DNA of 64,000 nt from Dermanyssus gallinae (Eukaryota > Arthropoda > Arachnida > Mesostigmata > Dermanyssidae), in assembly GCA_003439945.1 (NCBI GenBank), contig QVRM01007074.1, positions 1 to 64,000 on the forward strand, in the 5' to 3' direction. Both the position numbers and the translations under genes were made by a program. Numbering within the stretch: the stretch's first letter is position 1; each line of letters starts with the position of its first letter. Positions 58,032-64,000 of the stretch are shown one piece after another. Under the pieces are notes generated by a model. The model saw nothing but the letters and a program-made list of their open reading frames with translations. It had not been told where the DNA came from and ran no database searches.

Positions 58032-58739
58032 GTAGTTAAGGGGTAGTAGTTAAGGGACTGGAGCTTGGTTACACGCCCTACCCTAACTGCGCATTAAGTC
58101 TCAATTGACCGGCATTAGCACAGGACTGCGACTTGGTACTAACCTAGTTGTGCCCTACCGACATCGTTGTTGTGCTCGTGTGGACCCGTCAGCCCATCGA
58201 GACTAGTCATGCGCCCGGAGTGCAGGCCGACGAACACGTCACTTAGTTTTAAAGGATACCTTTAGTCGGGTACTGAAATCTGCCAACTTTCCGCGTGTAC
58301 TGGAACCCTCTGGTTCATTCAAAGATCTGACGGTCTCACTCTGACTCCGTTTGGGCATGGCCGCATGCTTGTTTGGAACGCAGCTATAACCAACTCATTA
58401 GTCCCTTCGATAGTTGGAGAAAGTGCGGACCGAGCATGTCATGCTATTCCAGGTTGGCAGAGGCCAACAAATGCAGAAAATACTCTGGCGTTGGTTATCC
58501 GCACCAACTTTGTCCGTTGGCGTTCGAGAATGGGAGGCCTAACCCGCTTGCATTCAAACTGATTCAGCGATTGGGTAAGAGCTTTAAGCTTCCGACAGGA
58601 GACTCTAAGGCGTCTGAATTCTTACGTCAAAGATTGTCGCTCGACACTACGAAAAATGCGGTATCTGTTCGGGGCACACTGTTAATTCGGCTAATCGTAG
58701 GTCAGAGAACCTGTGACTACACGTTCGCACAGAGACAAT

Positions 58740-59606
58740 GTCCCACTCCAGAGTGTCAACATATTAGCATTTTAAATATATGTGTGTCGCCTCTTACTGT
58801 ATTGCTGTGTACGATAAGAGCATACCTTTATCATATCTTTACATTACTAAGCCAAGCGGCATAAAAACTCGCTTTTTGTTCTCCTAACTAGTTCCCTGCG
58901 CTTGCCTTGTATAAAATGGCCGCTATTTTTTTTTACTTTAACTACAATTGCTTCTACCAAAGCCTCGACAATACCGATGAGAACGATCAAGTTCACATAG
59001 ACCGACTTCATTTCCGGCTTTTGTTGCTACAGCTCGACTGGCACCCCAGGCAGTAAAGGTCTGTCCGATCGAATCGATAATGTTATTGTTTTTGCTATTG
59101 TTGTTCTTATTGTTCCAACCGTTGTTGTTGTTGTTGTTTTTAAGTATGTTATTGGCGTTGTTGTTGCTGTCGCCGTTTCTGTTACTATTACTGTTGTCTT
59201 TCTTGTTGTCCTACCGTCGTTGTTGTTGTTGTTTTTGTTGCTGTTTTTTTTATTATAGTTGCTGTTTCTTCTGCTGCTGCTGCGATCATGCTTTATTGTT
59301 GTGCCAGGCCCAGAGAGCTGTAGCCAGCCACACCGTTTTGAACGGTTTTTCGTGTATGCTGGCAACCGACCGCAAGTGCGGTCGCCCTCACACATATCGA
59401 AACGAAGATGCGCTTACTCACCCGCATAGACATATGTCCAGATACACACAGCACTGCCGGCGCTGCGTAACGGGGACACGATGTCGCCTATGGGAGAGAG
59501 AGGGGAAAACGAGTTAGAAGCTGTGTCACGTTAAATCGATCTAAAATGTCGCTTGAACTACGACCACGTGAGTGGCGAGTGGTACATGACAAGAACATTT
59601 AGATAC

Positions 59607-59644
<38 letters not shown>

Positions 59645-59772
59645 GCGTGATAAGAGCAAGCAAAACGAGTGGTGAAATCTTTTCACGAGTGAACACGTTT
59701 GGTGGAAATAAAGCCCTCTCTCTCGCTCTCTCTTTGTTTTTTATCAAAAAAGAAATGTCCCTCTCTCCTTCT

Positions 59773-59809
<37 letters not shown>

Positions 59810-60830
59810 CTATTTTAGTTTTGTATCATATGGAGATCCGATTGCTTATTGCTGCGTGAGCGCAATTTGTATAAGCCCTAGCTAATTATAATAAGTAAAT
59901 AAAAGCTTATGCCTTTATTTATCGAGCATGTTGCCCTCTAAATTTGAAGGATTAAAAATAGTCTGAAAACATATTATGTTACATAAACAATAAAAACAAA
60001 GTATTTGTTAAACAAATTATTTTTTGTAAATTAAGTAAAACAAATCAAAGACATTTGTCGGGGTGTCGCCGGTTTAATGCCTGTTGTTGATCGAATGTTC
60101 TTTGCGGTGCTTATTGAAAATAGAGGATAAATCATATCGCTGCGAGTCTGTGGCTATTCGGCCATAAATACTGTTGGAAAAGCCTTAGATATCTCAACGC
60201 GTCCGTTAATACTGCTGCCCTGAGAGCCCCTGGGATAAAAGGTTGACGTGTGTATTTAGGAATACATTCATACAAGCATATATATATATATATATATATA
60301 TATACACGGAGGTGCGTGAAATATCGTCAAGATAAGCTCACTGAGAGAAGTAAATGTACTTACACGACATACCTCATAAACACCTCGAGCGTTCAACATT
60401 TAACTCCGTTCCCATGTCAGCTTAGCTAATCGCATTTGGCTCTCCAATTTAAGCAGATTATTTGATTATATGCCCCTACTTACGATACTCGTGTGCAGTA
60501 TTTTACAGCTTATTAGTCTCATATACATATATACAACTATATGATTAGTCGCACATGTCGTCACACTTATGTACTTCAACAGGCATGTATGTTTTACATA
60601 CTGTGGAAGTTTATACACTTTTAGTGCGCGCACTAGCTTAAACACACTTATAAATTGTAGTATCTTTATTTGACAGGCATATCGTTGGTTTAGGCGAAAC
60701 GACGGAGATGAAGATGTAAACCCGTTCCATAAATAGCCGATGATTGATAGATTTGATGATCCCAGTTTAAACTCGATTTTTAAAAAATGCGGCCATTGAT
60801 GGCCTAATTTATGTCGAAGTAAGCACTTCT
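58740..60830. other. Unassigned sequence with simple repeats
   Basis: TTG-rich 59,080-59,280, (TA)n at 59,610-59,642, 59,777-59,806 and 60,278-60,304, and a short dispersed repeat at 60,205-60,260. No gene is recognised. Confidence 0.35.
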
Positions 60831-60834
60831 TCAC

Positions 60835-60935
60835 TACGCTGAAGTAGTCTACACTGCCACGATATACCGATATCAAACGGCTATCTAGAAGACAAACAAC
60901 TGGGACTAAAAACAGACGGTAATCACAATAATCGC

Positions 60936-60983
<48 letters not shown>
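60835..60983. repeat. About 100-bp dispersed repeat ending in (TA)n, copy 1
   Basis: The sequence containing acactgccacgatataccga, ggctatctagaa and ctaaaaacag runs into a (TA)n tract. It matches 61,672-61,855 in the same orientation and also ends in TA. Confidence 0.7.
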
Positions 60984-60986
<3 letters not shown>

Positions 60987-61179
60987 GAACGCGGCAATGC
61001 GGCAGCAATTATGGGCACAATGAGGGGCTGCCTCGAGGATGAGCTCGACTGGTAGCACTTCTCGCAAGCCCTAGTGTAGTTAGTTATTCACATTTCCCTG
61101 TAACCAAAACAATAAATAATAATTTATCTGTTTTACCTATATATGTAGAACTCATTATTGTTGTTTTTGCATTATTCAT

Positions 61180-61390
61180 GCTGAGACGGCGTGTTTTATA
61201 CCAGCCAATTCTTCTTTCTCAAGTGTATTAACCCTTTTGCGGATTCTTAGGGTTAATGGGGACTAGAAAGGTAATGTCATCAGCGAAGCAAATATTGTGC
61301 TCGCACTCAACAGTGCGTTTCAGTATATTGAAAACAATGTTGGTGTTAAGCTAGCACCTTGTGGAGTACCGTCTTAGCTATAGGCGTACT
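61180..61390 (-). pseudogene. Reverse transcriptase relic (GTPQG and FADD blocks)
   Basis: The minus strand reads DGTPQGASLTPTLFSIY, then after a slip ECEHNICFADDITFLV, matching the consecutive RT blocks G.PQGS.LSP.LF..Y and FADD. The spacing is right for one RT gene. Nothing of the endonuclease or thumb remains. Confidence 0.6.
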
Positions 61391-61452
61391 TTCTTGGCTG
61401 GTGTTCTGCAAATTGCACAATAAATTAAACAATACTCTTGTTGTGGCCTTTT

Positions 61453-61516
<64 letters not shown>

Positions 61517-61671
61517 GTATTAATCGGCAAGGATTCTACTGTTCCATGCCGTTGTCTGATCGAAGCTTTTTGTGTGACCTGGTATTTGGGCCACGTGTAG
61601 TTCATTATATGACATTTTCCGATTCCTCCATGCATTAAGCGCACACATGCTGCATTTTCCAACAAACATAC

Positions 61672-61807
61672 ACGTTGAAGTAGCGTAGTACACTGCCACG
61701 ATGTACCGATACCGAATGGCTATCTAGAATAGCCGAATATCATTGTCAGATGAAGATGAACAGCTGGAACTAAAAACAGGCAATAATCATGATTCGCATC
61801 TTTAGTA

Positions 61808-61841
<34 letters not shown>

Positions 61842-61855
61842 TACATATATATATG
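61672..61855. repeat. About 100-bp dispersed repeat ending in (TA)n, copy 2
   Basis: It matches 60,835-60,983, with about 20 extra bases in the middle (gccgaatatcattgtcagat). The same TA-rich end follows. Confidence 0.7.
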
Positions 61856-61859
61856 GTGT

Positions 61860-62514
61860 AGATAGCGACATGCGTACGTATTTAATGGTATGATAGAATA
61901 GCACGTCGTATGTGCGAAAACGATAAGCGGGGCGTGTATTTGCTCAATTTTGGCACACACCATTTTTTCGACTGGCGTTATTCGATTAGCGTTGTTGTTG
62001 TTGCTGCCGGACGGCTGTCGCATCGCGGTTTTGTTGTCACAACAACAGCGAAGCAAGGAAATAAAAAAAGAAAAAACAGAACAAGATGGAAGAGAAGACT
62101 GACCGCCGAACGAGGTGTTCGTTCACTTGTTGCTTCTCTGCGGTGTCGCTGCTTCTGAACGCGCCGACGATTGCCCGAGAGATATACACCATTGCCGGCT
62201 GCCGTAACCGCTCCAACCGGTACCAGCAATAGCCACAGCAGCAGCAGCAGCAGAAACAGCTACCACAATAAGACAAACGACACATTATCTATCTATACAG
62301 CATGCGTACGGATACAGTATCCACATACATTTGTATATCCACATAATAAACATACATATGTACATACACACACACACACAAATACACATCTGCAAACACA
62401 CATGGGCATGTGGCACTAAAATTCATCTACTACGAGATGCATGGACAGACCGAAGAACGGGCGGCCCGGCGGGGGGAGGGGGAGGAGTGGACGGATGGAT
62501 CATCAAAACGACGC

Positions 62515-62545
<31 letters not shown>
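61860..62545. other. Unassigned sequence
   Basis: An (AC)n run near 62,367-62,380 and (TA)n at 62,516-62,545. No gene is recognised. Confidence 0.35.
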
Positions 62546-63007
62546 CAGGGATTCGCCCAACAAATTTTGAAGTCTTGTACAACTCGGCAAAAAATCTATT
62601 TTTCTAATGGAAAGAGGGGCGGAAATGTCTTCTAAAAATGAGTAATTGAGCGTGAAAGCTTCACGCTCAATTACTCACTTTTGCAAAGAGTTTCATTTCT
62701 TGAAAATGATATTCAATGCAATTTTTTTTGCTTTGAGATAACGTAGAATAGAACTCAAGAGATGCCCATTTTTCCAAGCACGCAGGTATGATTGGTTTGT
62801 CGATAGGATGACTGAGACTCTTGCAATCGCAGTTAGTTAAGTTAGTTTAGTTAAGTTAAGTGAGGATAAAAAGCTCGATACAATCCTTTTAGTAAGTTCG
62901 CTCTTATCTCTCAAAAGGCATTTTCCACACTCGTCTTATTAAAATAAAAATGATTTTTCTCGCCGAGTTGTACTTGACCTCAACTTTTGTTGGGCAAATT
63001 CCGAAAC

Positions 63008-63011
<4 letters not shown>
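62546..63011. mobile_element. MITE with about 65-bp inverted ends and an internal hairpin
   Basis: 466 bp, flanked by TA (62,544-62,545 and 63,012-63,013) inside TA microsatellite. Left end cagggattcgcccaacaaa and right end (inverted) gggtgtttcggaatttgccc share gcccaacaaa, ttga.gtc and gtacaactcggc over about 65 bp. At 62,639-62,677 a perfect 18-bp stem with a 3-nt loop occurs (arms start tgagtaattgagcgtgaa). There is no coding capacity, so it would need a transposase supplied elsewhere. Confidence 0.7.

Positions 63012-63053
<42 letters not shown>
63012..63053. repeat. (TA)n microsatellite
   Basis: TA run directly after the MITE. Confidence 0.9.
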
Positions 63054-63057
<4 letters not shown>

Positions 63058-63058
<1 letters not shown>

Positions 63059-63119
63059 AAAATATTGTGATGATTTATTAATCATTTACAATACGTTTGC
63101 AGACTCGGCAGTGTTCGCC

Positions 63120-63124
<5 letters not shown>
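63058..63124. repeat. Dispersed about 68-bp repeat bounded by (TA)n, copy 2
   Basis: About 90 percent identical to 11,957-12,024 over the whole core, again with TA runs on both sides (the downstream run is at 63,124-63,157). Confidence 0.75.
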
Positions 63125-63158
<34 letters not shown>

Positions 63159-63159
63159 C

Positions 63160-64000
63160 GGCAGAAGCAGCCTCGGACAACGGCTAGTACTCAGGTACTG
63201 CCTGTGATGGTCGGCTTGCAGAAGCGCTCGTACGAAAGGATATAGAAATCTGTAGATCCAAGAAGAAGGGAGTCAAGAGAAGCAACTGAAGTCGCGTCGC
63301 GACTTCCGTTGCCTGTGCTATTACTGCTGTTGTTGTCATTGCACCACCGTCACATGATGTGGTTGCATCGACTTCGACATGTACTGTCGTAGCTAAGGCC
63401 TGTCGCGGTGGCAGCAGCAACAGCCGTCACTGCTACAGTACTCGAGACGCCAATGAGTTGAGGTAAGACGAAGCACAGCGTCACAGCAGAGGCAGCAGGG
63501 CGGGTCTGCCGTGAGTTTAGCCGCGCGCCGCTGAAGTCACTGAAGTCGCGGCAGTTGAAATCGCTGACGGCAGCGATGGCCACGTCAACCAGCCATGGTT
63601 TGGGTAGCAGTAGCCATAGCAGCAACAGGGATTTCCACAAGATCAGCAGGTAGAAGCCAAGGTAAATAACGGCTGAATCCAGCCGTAACTTCAGAGACAT
63701 CAGCAGCAAGGAAGAATAAGTAGCTTTGAAGACTCACACATTTACTGCACGGCCACCGATGTGGGATACGTGTCGGCCCTACCTCATTGCGCGGCGACAC
63801 CTCAGCGAGGCGTCCGTGTTCTTCATGTGCTTCTTTTCCTGTCGCAACTGCTGCTGCTACTGCTGATGCCGGTAATGCTACCTGCGGGGAGCGGCTCGTC
63901 TGTACACGGCTTCATTTCTCTTTTTAGCCCGCGCTATCACCTACGATTTGACGTCTGACTGAACACGCGTGTCGCTCTCTCACTCGCCGCAGTATTGAAG
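63160..64000. other. Unassigned sequence
   Basis: GC-richer, with scattered cag/gca triplets. Minus frames at 63,184-63,709 have no recognisable motif. No gene is supported. Confidence 0.35.

Larger units (their letters stand above)
47300..58730 (+). pseudogene. Decayed YLDDG-type RT gene, split by three insertions
   Basis: The segments are about 47,300-47,442, 56,811-57,362, 57,561-57,874 and 58,044-58,730. Reading through them with frameshifts gives: AQF and TSLATKVVLHCAR, NAFNSLRRDHLLKAV, an SETGL.QGDP block, WYLDDGVLGDD at 57,181-57,207, LLLNPVKC, [SINE], LDFAINRLPQLGFYCGL, [R1 fragment], LRLGTNLVVPYRHRC, CARSAGRRTRH, LEPSGS, HGRMLVWNAAITNSL, AEANKCRKY, PLAFKLIQRLGK, PTGDSKASEFLRQRLSLD and VRGTL. 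YLDDG replaces the YADD box of ordinary LINEs. I recall this block order from RT-like proteins in invertebrate genomes but cannot assign a retrotransposon order. The part left of 47,442 is inferred from the target duplication and only weakly supported by translation. Confidence 0.7.

Noticed and set aside
60466..61008. 180-codon minus frame
   Set aside because: It begins in a (TA)n tract giving poly-YI and has no domain; it overlaps a dispersed repeat.

Overview
The window is eukaryotic repeat-rich intergenic DNA. It has no operons or compact bacterial coding. It is dominated by (TA)n, (TTA)n and CAA/TTG triplet arrays, non-LTR retrotransposons (LINEs), mariner/Tc1 transposons and tRNA-derived SINE-like repeats. 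An invertebrate, most likely an arthropod, is suggested by the irritans-type mariners and the R1-type LINE. This is an inference from the element types; no species-specific gene is present. I recognise no host protein-coding gene, rRNA, functional tRNA or CRISPR array. Except for the LINE ORFs and the transposase relics, the open frames are mostly short, or long only because triplet repeats have no stop codons.

Layout. 0-11 kb: old reverse-transcriptase (RT) and Tc1 relics, long triplet and TA arrays, and one tRNA-derived SINE-like copy (9,963-10,085). 12-13.3 kb: a complete mariner with TIRs and TA target sites but a broken transposase. 13.5-20.7 kb: two copies of a second SINE family, a GC-rich minisatellite, a Tc1 relic and an older mariner relic. 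22.9-24.7 kb: a degenerate 24-bp minisatellite split by a second, nearly identical mariner, broken at different sites. 25-31 kb: large (CAA)n and (TTA)n arrays around a decayed CR1-like LINE (27.4-29.4 kb). 31-47 kb: mostly unassigned AT-rich sequence with two more RT relics and a 758-bp foldback element (41,978-42,735). 59-64 kb: TA-tailed dispersed repeats, an RT relic and a 466-bp MITE with a hairpin.

The most informative region is 47.3-58.7 kb, a stack of nested insertions. The oldest layer is a decayed RT gene with a YLDDG active site, read on + from about 47.3 to 58.7 kb. An R1-type LINE (47,443-56,799, - strand, 26-nt poly(A) tail, 11-bp target duplication GACAGCCAAGG) is inserted in it. 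A second LINE of 4,785 bp (48,671-53,455, - strand, 8-bp duplication GATAGAAA), with two open ORFs, is inserted in the R1 ORF2. The older RT gene was also hit by a SINE (57,370-57,553) and by a 145-bp 5'-truncated R1 3' end (57,887-58,031). When the inner LINE and one copy of its 8-bp duplication are left out of the count, the two R1 ORF2 parts add to 3,150 nt, exactly 1,050 codons, so the inner insertion looks recent.

No cellular pathway is visible. The genes present are autonomous retroelement and transposase genes, their relics, and short non-autonomous elements that would depend on such enzymes.
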